A stretch of 64,000 bases of DNA from Pseudomonas alloputida. GTDB taxonomy: Bacteria; Pseudomonadota; Gammaproteobacteria; Pseudomonadales; Pseudomonadaceae. Positions 17,215 through 26,681 of the stretch are shown piece by piece (the first letter of the stretch is position 1; each line of letters opens with the position of its first letter). A program made the position numbers and the translations under genes. The notes below the pieces were generated by a model. The model was not told the DNA's origin and did no database searches. It was given only the letters and a program-made list of their open reading frames with translations. The DNA lies in contig NZ_CP128540.1 of the NCBI RefSeq assembly GCF_021283545.2, positions 4,623,501 to 4,687,500 on the forward strand. Direction: 5' to 3'.

Positions 17215-19224
17215 ATGAAACCACTAACGTTCAGCACGCAGCAACATGACCGCACCACCAAAGCCCGGCGCAAGTATCTGAAGTTGCAAGATGCCCCTGA
17301 CAAGACAGCGCCGTTACCGGTGACCGCCCCCAATGTCCAAGGCATCATCGACAGTGACGATGGCACGCTGCACAAAGACCGCCTGAAAACCGACCTGACC
17401 GTCGAGATCCCCGCATGGTCTGACCTGCCACCGGGCAGTGATCCAAATGACTACTCGACGTTACAACTGCAGTTCACCTTGACTGGCGCCGAAAACACCT
17501 TCAGGGCCATTGGCCCTGTCGAAAAGTTTCTCCCGCCCCTCGTGCCAGGAGACTTTCCGTTAGCACTGGCTTTTCCCCAGGCGTCCATTCCACGCAATGG
17601 CAAACTGTGGATTCGCTACGAACTGGTCGACCACAAGGGCGACCAATATGTTTCACACCCCATCGAGCTGATCTGCGACAGTGTTCCGCCCTGGGGGGAT
17701 GAGCCCGCTCCCCCGCTGACCGCGCCCACGGACATCATCAACGAAGCCTACCTGACCAACCACCAAGCCGGCATTGAACTGGGTATACCTGAGTACCCGG
17801 ACCGTACATCCAAAGATACCTACCAGGCGTTCTATCTGAAGGAATGGCCTGAAGAAAATGCGGACTACGATAACCCTGTCGTCAATGGCACCGTCACAGA
17901 CGACCGCAAGATAACCATTCCGGCAGATGTGGTACGCAGCCTGGGTGATGGCAGGTTCTACATCGTCTACTACTTGTTCGATAAAGCCCAGAACCGCAGT
18001 CGCATCCGGCTGCCGGCGACGGTCGATGTGGTGCTCACACCAGAGCCCAAGGACCTGCTGCCACCCGAGGTGCCGCTAGCGGCAGATGACGGCGTACTGA
18101 GCCTGAAAGATGCACAGGCGGGTGTGCACATAGAAATACGGGCTTACACCAATTCCCGCAAAGAGGACAAGATCGCGATCAAGTGGGGCACGACGCCCCT
18201 GATCGTCGAACAGGTAGGCTCACGCCCATTCCCTGTTTCGATACCCGTACCCAGCGATATCTTGCGAAACGAATACGGCAAGGCTTCCGGGGAGGTAGCG
18301 ACCCCTGTCAGCTACCAGGTGTTACGTGGCCACGCCGCCTACGGACCGGCGGCCGATGACTTCGCTGTCGACTTTTCCGTTGCTGGCCCGGAACGCCCTG
18401 ACCCCGACCCCGACTGGCCGGACCCGGTCAACGACAAGATGCTCGAGCCCACAATCACCAGTTTCAGCGGCGATACGAATCTCATTCCCCCGGCCGACCG
18501 CGGCAGAGACGCCACGCTGACCTTCAAGGTATTCGAGGGCGCCGCAGCCCCCCAGGTAGTGGACTTCTACTGGGACGGCACGCAGGTGACCCCGGCACGC
18601 TGGGTTGTCGATGAGGCACCCGGTGCCGACAAGTCCGTCACGATTCCGTGGAGCTATATCGAGGCAGCTGGTAACAAGCTGGCGCTGCCTGTGCATTACA
18701 CCGTGAGGGGCGACGAAAACGCGCTCAATGAACAGGAGTCGCTTCCACAGTTCGTAGAGGTATCGGCCATCGACATGACGGCCGACGATCTCGAGTTCCT
18801 GGGTTTAACGGACCGGCTCTGGCTGAGTTGCCAATCCCTCTGGGACCCTGATGACCCCTCCGCCGCCCCGGCGATCAGGGTGAAGGTACCGCCCTGCAGC
18901 CGCTTCAACGTGCCACCAAACACCACCATGACACTGAACTGGGTGGTGTATGACCAAATTGTGGATGGCAACCTGATCGATGGCGTCGAGAAAACCTGGA
19001 CTGTGACCTTGAACGCCGGGCAGATCGCGAACGGCTTCGTCACGCGAGTCGAGCCGTACGATCAGCACATCAAGCCCATCTATGACGCCGCGCCGTCGGG
19101 CGGGCGGGCCGAGGTGAACTACGTCATCAACACGCAGCCACCTATTACCTCCAATACCACGACCAACAAGATCAGCGTCGCCGATCAGGGTACCGGAGGC
19201 TCGTGTGACGTGAGCCAACCTTGA
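17215..19224 (+). CDS. Multi-domain Ig-like (beta-sandwich) protein, 669 aa
   Basis: The ATG at 17215 has TTGGAGAC 6-12 nt upstream and is preferred over the TTG at 17200. The protein has no signal peptide and is acidic, with repeated ~110-residue units that begin near 'L(P/T)xPxI..A..xxL' and carry a 'GD.v.i.w.G' signature (for example KIAIKWGTTPLIVEQVG; VVDFYWDGTQVTPARWVVDEAPG; TLNWVVYDQIVDGN). It resembles the 504-aa protein at 21.7 kb. Such proteins are common beside rhs and surface-protein genes in pseudomonads, but the role is unknown. It lies 72 nt downstream of the rhs stop; no immunity protein is encoded between them. Confidence 0.65.
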   Translation: MKPLTFSTQQHDRTTKARRKYLKLQDAPDKTAPLPVTAPNVQGIIDSDDGTLHKDRLKTDLTVEIPAWSDLPPGSDPNDYSTLQLQFTLTGAENTFRAIGPVEKFLPPLVPGDFPLALAFPQASIPRNGKLWIRYELVDHKGDQYVSHPIELICDSVPPWGDEPAPPLTAPTDIINEAYLTNHQAGIELGIPEYPDRTSKDTYQAFYLKEWPEENADYDNPVVNGTVTDDRKITIPADVVRSLGDGRFYIVYYLFDKAQNRSRIRLPATVDVVLTPEPKDLLPPEVPLAADDGVLSLKDAQAGVHIEIRAYTNSRKEDKIAIKWGTTPLIVEQVGSRPFPVSIPVPSDILRNEYGKASGEVATPVSYQVLRGHAAYGPAADDFAVDFSVAGPERPDPDPDWPDPVNDKMLEPTITSFSGDTNLIPPADRGRDATLTFKVFEGAAAPQVVDFYWDGTQVTPARWVVDEAPGADKSVTIPWSYIEAAGNKLALPVHYTVRGDENALNEQESLPQFVEVSAIDMTADDLEFLGLTDRLWLSCQSLWDPDDPSAAPAIRVKVPPCSRFNVPPNTTMTLNWVVYDQIVDGNLIDGVEKTWTVTLNAGQIANGFVTRVEPYDQHIKPIYDAAPSGGRAEVNYVINTQPPITSNTTTNKISVADQGTGGSCDVSQP

Positions 19225-19412
19225 GCAAGCCTCGGCAGCGGCTTTGGCAATCGTCCGCTGCCGATCCACTTATAGGAATTTTCCATTGAAGAGTAGGAAT
19301 TTCCTTACATTTTTTGCGACTTAACGCGCTTAGCCTCGCGGTATGCGGATTGTTCTCCAGCGAAAAGCAGAACGGTCTTACAAAAATTTGTTCACTTCGA
19401 GGTTTTCCCTGA

Positions 19413-21605
19413 ATGCCGAGCCGCCTTTTTCACGCCCTTCGCCACTGTTCAACACCCGCTCATCTCGTGCTGGCGGGCCCGTTGTTTTTCGCCAGTGCCT
19501 GCTGGGCAGAAACCCTCGTAGATGCCGATACTCAGCTGGATGCCGGCAGCACACTCGACAGCTACCGGGTGATCGGCCCGGCCGTTCTGACAGCCACCGG
19601 GGCGACGACGTTGCAGATCGCCGCCCAGGCGGGCGCCACCGTGAACCTGTCGGATAGCCAGGTCACCGCTGAATCGAATGGCAATGGCCTGGCGCTCAAT
19701 GGTGCCAGTGCCACCGTACACCGCTCGACCATCCGCAGTGACGCCCGTGGCCTGGCGCTGAGTGCTGCAGGGGCGGGAAACGGCTCGCGCGCCTTGATCA
19801 ACGACAGCGTGATCGAAGGCGGCGTACAAGGCGCGACCCTCAATGCCAGTTCTGCCGAACTGCAGCGCAGCGAACTACGCGGGACGGGCGCCAGCAGCGA
19901 GGGCGCACGCCTGGTTGCCGGCACCCTGATTGCCAGGGACGGCAGCACCATCAGCGGCGGCAATTATGGCGCGCGCATTCTTGAGGACGACGGCCGCGGC
20001 TCTACGCTGGTGGTCGACAACAGCCTGATCGAGGGACGCAACGGGCCAGCGATTGCCGTCGGCCGAGGGGCCGGCTTTGCAGCATCGGCGCAGATCGACG
20101 TTATCAACGGTGCCAGCCTCAGTGGTGGCAACGGCATGCTGCTGCACGTGGCGGAGGATGCTGCCGCCAACCTGCGGGTCAACAACAGCCACCTGGTCGG
20201 CGATATCGTCGCCGCCAGCGGCGGCACCGCCAACGTGCTGCTGGAAAACTTCGCCACCCTCAAAGGCCGGCTGGACAACGTTGCAAGCCTGGAAATCAAC
20301 AGCGGTGGCGAATGGACCCTGGTCGACAACAGCCAGGTGACCGACCTGTCACTGGATAACGGTGCCGTGCGCTTCGGCGGGCCGGGCGAATTCTTTACCC
20401 TTTCCGTGGAAAACCTCACCGGCAACGGCACCTTCATCATGGAGGCCGATTTCAGCACCTCGCAGTCGGACTTCCTCGACGTGACGGGCACCGCCAGCGG
20501 CAACCACCAGTTGCTGATCAGCGCCAGCGGCAACGATCCGCTGACAGACAACAGCCTGCATGTGGTGCATACCGCTGCTGGTGATTCACAATTCTCGCTG
20601 CTGGGTGGCTCCGTGGACCTGGGAGCCTATTCCTACGACCTGGTGCAACGCGGCGACAATGACTGGTACCTGGACGCGACCACCCGTACGGTCAGCCCCG
20701 GCACACAAACGGTGATGGCCTTGGCCAACGTCGTGCCGACCATCTGGTACGGCGAGCTCGGCGTGCTGCGTAGCCGCATGGGCGACGTGCGCCGCAACCC
20801 TGGCAAGGCCGGTGGCTGGGTACGCAGCTACGGTAACCAATTCAATGTCTCGGCGACGTCTGGCGCGGCGTACCAGCAACAGCAACAAGGCCTGTCGATC
20901 GGCGCAGATGCGCCCCTGGCAGCTGGCGACGGCAACTGGCTGGTCGGGATCACGGCCGGCTACAGCAATTCCGACCTGAACCTTGCCCGCGGCTCTTCGG
21001 CCAGCGTCGACAGCTACCACGCCGGTGCCTACGCCACCTGGCTCGATCCCGAAAGCGGCTATTACATCGACACCGTGGCGCGCATCAACCGTTTCCGCAA
21101 TCAGGCCGACGTGCGCCTGAGTGACGGCAGCAAGGCCAAGGGTGACTACAGCAACCTGGGTGCTGGCGTTTCGCTGGAGGTGGGGCGTCATCTGAACCTG
21201 GCCGACGACTGGTTCCTCGAACCGTTCGCTCAACTGTCCGGGCTCGTGGTCCAGGGCAAGGACTACAGCCTGGACAACGGCATGCGCGCCAACAGCAACA
21301 GTACCCACTCGCTGCTGGGCAAAGTGGGTACCTCGGTCGGGCGCACCTTCAGCGCGGGCACAGGCCGTAGCGTGCAACCCTACCTGCGGGTGGCAGCAGT
21401 TCATGAGTTCGTCAACGACAACCAGGTGAAAGTCAACGACAACCGCTTCAGCAGCAACCTGGCCGGTTCGCGTGCTGAAATCGGTGCAGGGGTGGCGGTC
21501 GCCTGGGGCGAAAAATGGCAGGCCCACGCCGACTTCGATTACAGCCATGGCAGCAAGCTTGAACAGCCATGGGGCGTGAGCGTCGGCGCCCGTTACAACT
21601 GGTAA
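19413..21605 (+). CDS. Classical (type Va) autotransporter, pertactin-like
   Basis: The 730-aa protein has a long signal peptide (MPSRLFHALRHCSTPAHLVL... to ...ASACWA). A passenger of right-handed beta-helix type follows (~residues 35-420), with Asn/Gly/Ser-rich rungs and 'DNS' turns such as VDNSLIEGRNGPAIAV and VNNSHLVGDIVA. A pertactin-like junction (ENLTGNGTFIMEADFSTSQSDFLDVTG) precedes a ~270-residue C-terminal beta barrel (GGWVRSYGNQFNVS ... ending GVSVGARYNW, with the terminal aromatic residue expected for BAM recognition). It is exported by Sec and inserted in the outer membrane with the passenger exposed. No catalytic triad was seen, so an adhesin role is likeliest. A hairpin terminator follows. 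Confidence 0.85.
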   Translation: MPSRLFHALRHCSTPAHLVLAGPLFFASACWAETLVDADTQLDAGSTLDSYRVIGPAVLTATGATTLQIAAQAGATVNLSDSQVTAESNGNGLALNGASATVHRSTIRSDARGLALSAAGAGNGSRALINDSVIEGGVQGATLNASSAELQRSELRGTGASSEGARLVAGTLIARDGSTISGGNYGARILEDDGRGSTLVVDNSLIEGRNGPAIAVGRGAGFAASAQIDVINGASLSGGNGMLLHVAEDAAANLRVNNSHLVGDIVAASGGTANVLLENFATLKGRLDNVASLEINSGGEWTLVDNSQVTDLSLDNGAVRFGGPGEFFTLSVENLTGNGTFIMEADFSTSQSDFLDVTGTASGNHQLLISASGNDPLTDNSLHVVHTAAGDSQFSLLGGSVDLGAYSYDLVQRGDNDWYLDATTRTVSPGTQTVMALANVVPTIWYGELGVLRSRMGDVRRNPGKAGGWVRSYGNQFNVSATSGAAYQQQQQGLSIGADAPLAAGDGNWLVGITAGYSNSDLNLARGSSASVDSYHAGAYATWLDPESGYYIDTVARINRFRNQADVRLSDGSKAKGDYSNLGAGVSLEVGRHLNLADDWFLEPFAQLSGLVVQGKDYSLDNGMRANSNSTHSLLGKVGTSVGRTFSAGTGRSVQPYLRVAAVHEFVNDNQVKVNDNRFSSNLAGSRAEIGAGVAVAWGEKWQAHADFDYSHGSKLEQPWGVSVGARYNW

Positions 21606-21613
21606 AGAAACGA

Positions 21614-21635
21614 GGGAAGGCCAATGCGCCTTCCC
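21614..21635 (+). terminator. Hairpin after the autotransporter gene
   Basis: Stem GGGAAGGC / GCCTTCCC with a 6-nt loop lies 8 nt after the stop codon, followed by a pyrimidine-rich tract. Confidence 0.55.
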
Positions 21636-21669
21636 TTCTGCATTCATGCGTGACACATGGAGATGGACG

Positions 21670-23160
21670 ATGACACAGAACAAGCGCTCCGGTAACCGCA
21701 GAACTCCAACCCCTGAACTGGACTCGGCCTCTCTTGTCCCCCCAACCGTACCAAGCGTGGTGGACGATGTTGAAGGGGGGAAACCCAACACGGTCGAGTT
21801 CCGGGCAACCTATTCCCCCCTGCGGGTGGAGTTCCACCCGTGGGCAAATTCGCACCCGGAAATAGATGAGGAATACCTTTTCCTCTACTGGAATGACGTA
21901 CTGGTCGACAAGAAGACCTTCAGCAAGCCTATCGAACCTGAAGAGCTATTCATATTGGTACCGGTCGACAAGCTTATTGAAGGCCCGCACCGCCTGCACT
22001 ACGAAGTCACGCTGTACAGCGATACCCATGTGTCTTCACGGCCACTGGATATCTACATCGACAAGACCCCGCCACTGCTCCCCGCGGATGATCGATTAAT
22101 GCTTCCCGACTACGTTATTCGCGAAGGTGTCACCGAGGAGTACCTCGCGGCCAACGGCGACAAGCTCGTCTGCACAGTCCCCTCGTTCATTGGTGCAGAG
22201 CCGGGCGATGTCGTGAAGTGGTTTTACAGCGAGAACGGCGCCGGGCAGGAAATGGTCGACATGATGACACTGACCCAGGAGCACATCGAAACACTGGGCC
22301 CGCTAGGCACCAGCAAACCGCTCGAGCTGACCTTCCCGGGCGCTTTCATTCGCCAGTCCGGCAACGGCACGCGTTACGTGCGTTATGAAGTGCAGGACCG
22401 CGCTGGCACACAGCCCCAGCGTGCGCTAGCGGTCGCGTTGGAGTCCGACCTTTCCCTGGCACCACGCGAATTGCCACCGCCACGCATCAAGGAGGCGAAG
22501 GGCAGCGATTACCAAAGCACGCTGGAACCTGGCAACGCATTCGACGGCGTCACATTCGTCATACCCGACGATGCCGACATCAGGCCGAATGAAACTGTCA
22601 CCGTATTCTGGGGCCAACCCGGGACGCTCGGCGGTTACTCCACCAGCACGCCCATATCGCCAGGCGCACTTGAATACCTGATCCCCAGCCAATATGTGCC
22701 GCCGCACATGAGCGGCCGGGTGGAACTGTATTACCAAATCGACAAGCCTGACGTGCCCCCCTCGCCTTCGCACTATGTCACGGTGCGGAAAATCGAAGGA
22801 CTGCCAATCGTGCAGTGCAGTGATATCCGCAACCGCGCACTGAATCTGCGCACACTGGGCGAAAGCACCACCTTTACCCTGGAAAGCTGGCCGTTCCGGC
22901 ATACGTCGCAATTCGTCAACGCCTGGATCGACGGGGTGGAAAGCGGCAACGTCACTCGGGAAATCAGGCTGCCGATTGCCACCGCGCTGCCTGTACCCAG
23001 CGAAACGGGCGTGATGGTGCTGGGTAGCGTCACGAAAACCGAACTGTTGAGGCTGGCAATCAACTATCAGTTCCGGGTGTCGGTTGAAGTGTCGTTCGAC
23101 GATAAGCTGAGCTGGTTGAAATTTCCCGATGCGGCAGCCCAACTGGAAGACAAGCCGTAG
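21670..23160 (+). CDS. Ig-like repeat protein, 496 aa
   Basis: The ATG at 21670 is chosen because GGAG lies 7 nt upstream; an in-frame ATG at 21646 has no such site and falls close behind the autotransporter terminator. The protein has no signal peptide. It contains repeated beta-sandwich units with the motifs 'GD.V.WFY', 'NETVTVFWGQPG' and linkers such as 'DKTPPLLPADD' and 'LPPPRIKEA'. The last ~120 residues match the end of the truncated protein at 12.7-13.8 kb. Function unknown. It is the last gene before the tRNA cluster and is closed by a strong terminator. Confidence 0.65.
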   Translation: MTQNKRSGNRRTPTPELDSASLVPPTVPSVVDDVEGGKPNTVEFRATYSPLRVEFHPWANSHPEIDEEYLFLYWNDVLVDKKTFSKPIEPEELFILVPVDKLIEGPHRLHYEVTLYSDTHVSSRPLDIYIDKTPPLLPADDRLMLPDYVIREGVTEEYLAANGDKLVCTVPSFIGAEPGDVVKWFYSENGAGQEMVDMMTLTQEHIETLGPLGTSKPLELTFPGAFIRQSGNGTRYVRYEVQDRAGTQPQRALAVALESDLSLAPRELPPPRIKEAKGSDYQSTLEPGNAFDGVTFVIPDDADIRPNETVTVFWGQPGTLGGYSTSTPISPGALEYLIPSQYVPPHMSGRVELYYQIDKPDVPPSPSHYVTVRKIEGLPIVQCSDIRNRALNLRTLGESTTFTLESWPFRHTSQFVNAWIDGVESGNVTREIRLPIATALPVPSETGVMVLGSVTKTELLRLAINYQFRVSVEVSFDDKLSWLKFPDAAAQLEDKP

Positions 23161-23170
23161 CCCGATGCAA

Positions 23171-23204
23171 AAAAAAAACGCCACCCGAAAGAGTGGCGTT
23201 TTTT
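23171..23204. terminator. Bidirectional rho-independent terminator
   Basis: An A tract, a perfect stem ACGCCAC / GTGGCGT and a T tract form a symmetrical terminator 10 nt after the stop of the 496-aa gene. Confidence 0.85.
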
Positions 23205-23259
23205 GCAGTGAAGCCAAATGTGGGGATGCCCATGGATCCCGATGGCTTTGACCGAAACG

Positions 23260-23285
23260 AAAAAAGACGCCGAAGCGTCTATTTT
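23260..23285 (-). terminator. Terminator of the tRNA operon
   Basis: On the minus strand a 6-bp stem AGACGC / GCGTCT closes a stable TTCG tetraloop and is followed by a run of T. It lies about 45 nt past the last tRNA-Gly. Confidence 0.85.
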
Positions 23286-23327
23286 CGAGGATCTACAGAC
23301 CTCCGTGGAAGGCTGTAAATCTTGATT

Positions 23328-23403
<76 letters not shown>

Positions 23404-23488
23404 AATTTGAAGCTTTACCACGTTCGGCGTGAAGCGCCTTTACGACCTTCACCACCACTGCACCGCATAGACGCCACAGTATTTAAAC

Positions 23489-23564
<76 letters not shown>

Positions 23565-23567
23565 ATT

Positions 23568-23643
23568 TGGCGTCCCCTAGGGGACTCGAACCCCTGTTAC
23601 CGCCGTGAAAGGGCGGTGTCCTAGGCCACTAGACGAAGGGGAC
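23568..23643 (-). tRNA. tRNA-Glu (UUC), copy 1
   Basis: The 76-nt minus-strand sequence begins GUCCCCUUCGUCUAGUGG, has anticodon UUC in the loop CUUUCAC, T-loop GTTCGAA, acceptor end GGGGAC and an encoded CCA. Confidence 0.97.
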
Positions 23644-23735
23644 ACACAACACTTTTCAGTGCACCAGAACATGAACCTCACGATTCAGCCTGGGTTTTCT
23701 TTTCCTGCCCCGCCGCTAAGCAGTGCCGGAGAAAC

Positions 23736-23811
<76 letters not shown>

Positions 23812-23813
23812 AT

Positions 23814-23889
23814 TGGCGTCCCCTAGGGGACTCGAACCCCTGTTACCGCCGTGAAAGGGCGGTGTCCTAGGCCACTAGACGAAGGGGAC
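23814..23889 (-). tRNA. tRNA-Glu (UUC), copy 2, first tRNA of the operon
   Basis: Same sequence as the other tRNA-Glu copy, with encoded CCA. It is nearest the promoter, giving the transcript order Glu-Gly-Glu-Gly-Gly. Confidence 0.97.
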
Positions 23890-23963
23890 ACGCTGCTGGC
23901 ATTACTGCCTGCTTTCACTCCCTGCCGCGTTTCGCTGTGTGCTTTACGCTGCAAGTGGCGCGC

Positions 23964-23992
23964 ATTCTATGGATGGTTCGGGAAGGCGTCAA
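23964..23992 (-). promoter_or_regulatory. Sigma-70 promoter of the tRNA operon
   Basis: On the minus strand TTGACG (-35) and TAGAAT (-10) are separated by exactly 17 nt and followed by a GC-rich discriminator (GCGCGCC), the usual mark of stringently controlled stable-RNA promoters. The start point would be near 23957, about 68 nt before the first tRNA. Confidence 0.85.
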
Positions 23993-24221
23993 CCCCTTTG
24001 TAGAAATTTATTTAAATCAATGACTTCCGGGTACACCTAGCGCTGTTTTGGTACGCCTGTTGGGGTCTGGCGTTGATTTTCTGGCGTTAACTCAGCATTA
24101 ATGTGCCAGCATCCAGTCATGGCACAGTTTGCCGATAGAAAAAGAGAATGGCTGTCAGGGCTCTCGCGAGCAAGCTCGCTCCTACACTCAATCATGCAAA
24201 CCTATTCATGAGGCTTTAACG

Positions 24222-24989
24222 GTGACACCACTTCTGATCACCCTGCTCATCGTGGCGGGCATCGCGTTGCTGATCGTGATCGGCTACCTCAACAATGTGG
24301 TCGAGAATGGCAAGCTTGAGCGCGCCCGGATGAAGATCGAGCTCGCCGACCGCCTGCGCCGCTGTGGCGAGATCACCGAAACGTTCCCCGGCCAGTTCAT
24401 GACCCCGGCCCTCAAGTTGCTGCTGACCCGCCTGGAGCTGAACCTCAACCAGCGCCTGCTGGCGGTGGACAAGCACAATGCCGAATTCAAGGCGCGCATC
24501 GCCGAACTGGAAGGGCTGATTGCCCTGGGCGACAAGATCCCGGTCAACAACCCACCCAACCCGATCCACACCGAGATCAAGGCCAAGGACGTACGCTTCT
24601 TGCTGGAGGCGCTGCACAATCAGGTGACCCGCGCTGCCCATGAGGGCTTCTTGCCCGCTGTCGAGGCCAAGCATTGGGTCAAGGAAATCCGCCATATCCT
24701 GGTGCTGCTGCATATAGAGTTCTTCAACAACCTCGGCCAACAGGCCCTGCAAAAAGGCCAGCCCGGCCAGGCGCGCCTGGCCTTCGAGCGCGGCGTGCAG
24801 TATTTGCGCAAGCAGCCGGAGCCGAAGGTGTATGAAGAGCAGCTGACGTATCTTGAGAAACTGTTGGCCCGGGCCAATGCCCAGGTACTGGACCGCATGG
24901 CCCCGGCAGAAGACGAGCACAACGAATTGACCGATGGGCTCAAGACCGATGAGGAAGAAACCTGGAAGAAGAAGGTGATCTACGACTGA
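24222..24989 (+). CDS. Membrane-anchored protein of unknown function, 255 aa
   Basis: The start is taken as GTG at 24222 (AGG 8 nt upstream), because the longer frame from a TTG at 24129 reads through a REP-like sequence. An N-terminal membrane segment (TPLLITLLIVAGIALLIVIGYL, residues 2-24) is followed by a long, helical, charged cytoplasmic region with coiled-coil character (ERARMKIELADRLRR; AEFKARIAELEGLIALGDKIP) and a TPR-like segment (QALQKGQPGQARLAFERGVQYL). The acidic C-terminus ends TWKKKVIYD. It is common in Pseudomonas but no specific function is recognised. It stands alone between the tRNA operon and a convergent gene pair. Confidence 0.7.
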   Translation: MTPLLITLLIVAGIALLIVIGYLNNVVENGKLERARMKIELADRLRRCGEITETFPGQFMTPALKLLLTRLELNLNQRLLAVDKHNAEFKARIAELEGLIALGDKIPVNNPPNPIHTEIKAKDVRFLLEALHNQVTRAAHEGFLPAVEAKHWVKEIRHILVLLHIEFFNNLGQQALQKGQPGQARLAFERGVQYLRKQPEPKVYEEQLTYLEKLLARANAQVLDRMAPAEDEHNELTDGLKTDEEETWKKKVIYD

Positions 24990-25002
24990 TTGGTTAACCT
25001 GT

Positions 25003-25050
25003 GCCGGCCTCTTCGCGGGTAAACCCGCTCCTACAAGCGAAGAGGCCGAC
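25003..25050. repeat. REP palindrome
   Basis: An imperfect palindrome of the P. putida REP type (CGGCCTCTTCGCGGGTAAAC, then CCGCTCCTAC and a complementary GAAGAGGCCG) lies between convergent genes and may protect or end both transcripts. Confidence 0.7.
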
Positions 25051-25064
25051 TCAGGCAACATTGA

Positions 25065-25547
25065 TCAGCAGTCAGTCAACGCCAGAAAGATCGCCGCCAA
25101 CCGCTCCAGCCCCACCTGGTCCGCCTCGCTGAACCGCCCGACCGTCGGGCTGTCCAGGTCCAGCACGCCAATCAACCTGCCGTCCTTCACCAACGGGATC
25201 ACCAGCTCGCTGTTGGAGGCACTGTCACAGGCAATGTGGCCAGGGAATGCATGTACATCCTCAACCCGCTGGGTCTGCCGCGTTGCCGCCGCAGCCCCGC
25301 ACACACCTTTACTGAACGGAATGCGCACGCACGCCACCTGCCCCTGGAACGGGCCCAGCACCAGCTCTTCGTTGCGGTTGAGGTAGAACCCCGCCCAGTT
25401 CAGGTCGTCCACCTGGTTATACAGAAACGCGGAAAACTGCGCGGCGTTGGCGATGAAGTCACGCTCGTCGGCGAACAGCGCCTGCACTTGCGCCGCCAGC
25501 AGGTTATAGCCGTCGAGGCCGGCGCCACTGGCATTGAGGTCGATCAT
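25065..25547 (-). CDS. msrC: Free methionine-(R)-sulfoxide reductase (GAF domain)
   Basis: The 160-aa protein is a single GAF domain, the usual full length for fRMsr (MsrC/YebR). All signature residues are visible: Cys73 in ACVRIPF, Cys83 in KGVCG, and Cys107 in FPGHIACDSASNSELVIP. These correspond to the resolving and catalytic cysteines that reduce free Met-R-sulfoxide with thioredoxin in the cytoplasm. The start codon directly abuts the stop of the upstream ATPase gene, so the two form an operon. Together with the nearby msrB and gpx it is part of a local group of oxidative-repair genes. Confidence 0.9.
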   Translation of the reverse strand: MIDLNASGAGLDGYNLLAAQVQALFADERDFIANAAQFSAFLYNQVDDLNWAGFYLNRNEELVLGPFQGQVACVRIPFSKGVCGAAAATRQTQRVEDVHAFPGHIACDSASNSELVIPLVKDGRLIGVLDLDSPTVGRFSEADQVGLERLAAIFLALTDC

Positions 25548-26435
25548 TTACTTTTGCTCCAGCAATTGCAGCCCGACCCAGTAGCGGGCGAACTGATAGG
25601 CACAACGGCCATTACGGTTGCCGCGGCCGGTGGCCCAGCGCACGGCGAGGATGTCGAGTGCTTCGGTGCGTTGCCACACAAGGCCAGCAGGTTGCGCCAA
25701 CTGGCCAATCCAGTGCTCGACAACGTTCAGGAAATGGTCCTGGGTGAACGGGTAGAACGACAGCCACAGGCCAAAACGGTCAGACAGGGCAATCTTGTCC
25801 TCCACCGCTTCGCTGGGGTGCAGCTCGCCGTCGACACGCTTCCAGTTCTCGTTGTCGCTTTCCTTCTCGGGCACCAGGTGGCGGCGGTTGGAGGTGGCGT
25901 ACAGCAGCACATTGTCCGGGGCCTGCTCCAGCGAGCCGTCGAGCACGCTCTTGAGCACCCGGTAGTCGCCCTCCCCGGCTTCGAACGACAGGTCGTCGCA
26001 GAACAGGATGAAGCGTTGCGGCAGCTTTTGCAGCTGCTCGACCACCCGTGGCAGGTCGGCCAGGTGGTCACGTTCGATTTCGATCAAGCGCAGGCCGGCG
26101 CTGGCGTGCTCGGCCAGCAAGGCACGGACCAGCGACGACTTGCCAGTACCGCGCGAGCCCCACAGCAGCGCGTGGTTGGCCGGCAGGCCGTTGATGAACT
26201 GATGGGTATTGCGGCCCAGCTGGTCGCGCTGTTTGTCGACGCCGATCAGGTCGGTCAGGCGGATATCCAGGCTGACGTCCAGCGGCAGCAGGTAGCCGCT
26301 GCGGCCATCACGCTGCCAGCGCGCGGCCAGTGTGGTGCCCCAGTCGATGTGCGGGCGTTGTGCCGGCAACAGGGGTTCAAGGCGCGCCAGTACCGATTCG
26401 GCGCGGTCCAGAAAAGCGATCAAGCGAGCGTCCAT
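25548..26435 (-). CDS. DUF815-family AAA+ ATPase
   Basis: The ATG at 26435 is chosen for AGGAG 5 nt upstream; the frame upstream of it lies in a REP pair. The 295-aa protein has Walker A GSRGTGKSS (about residues 92-100), a Walker B-like stretch FILFCDDLSFE, and a sensor-type ATSNRRHLVPE motif. This is the order of DUF815 proteins, AAA+ ATPases without a settled function. C-terminal GRGNRNGRCAYQFARYWVG is typical of the family. It is the first gene of a two-gene operon with the fRMsr gene (0-nt gap). Confidence 0.85.
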   Translation of the reverse strand: MDARLIAFLDRAESVLARLEPLLPAQRPHIDWGTTLAARWQRDGRSGYLLPLDVSLDIRLTDLIGVDKQRDQLGRNTHQFINGLPANHALLWGSRGTGKSSLVRALLAEHASAGLRLIEIERDHLADLPRVVEQLQKLPQRFILFCDDLSFEAGEGDYRVLKSVLDGSLEQAPDNVLLYATSNRRHLVPEKESDNENWKRVDGELHPSEAVEDKIALSDRFGLWLSFYPFTQDHFLNVVEHWIGQLAQPAGLVWQRTEALDILAVRWATGRGNRNGRCAYQFARYWVGLQLLEQK

Positions 26436-26462
26436 GACGACTCCTAACAATCTCAGTTTTTT

Positions 26463-26581
26463 GGGGGCCGCTGCGCGCCCCTCCGCGGGCTTGCCCGCTC
26501 CCACAGGGCTTGCGTTCAGCCTGGGGCTAAGCTGTACCTGTGGGAACGGGCAAGCCCGCGGAGGGGCGCCAAGCGGCCCCC
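26463..26581. repeat. Inverted pair of REP elements
   Basis: Two facing copies of about 45 bp (26463-26507 and 26537-26581) share GGGGGCCGC, CCCTCCGCGGG and the GGGCTTGCCCGCTCCCACAG core. They lie between divergent genes and could fold into one long cruciform. The pair falls in the 5' region of both genes, which is unusual, since REPs normally follow genes. Confidence 0.8.
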
Positions 26582-26681
26582 GCTTGGCGATCAACTGAAA
26601 TGAACAGACAGACCCACCAGCAGCCGGGGCTATTCGGCTATGCTTGCGCAGCGCAAGGAACGGGAAACCGGCTCGGGACTC

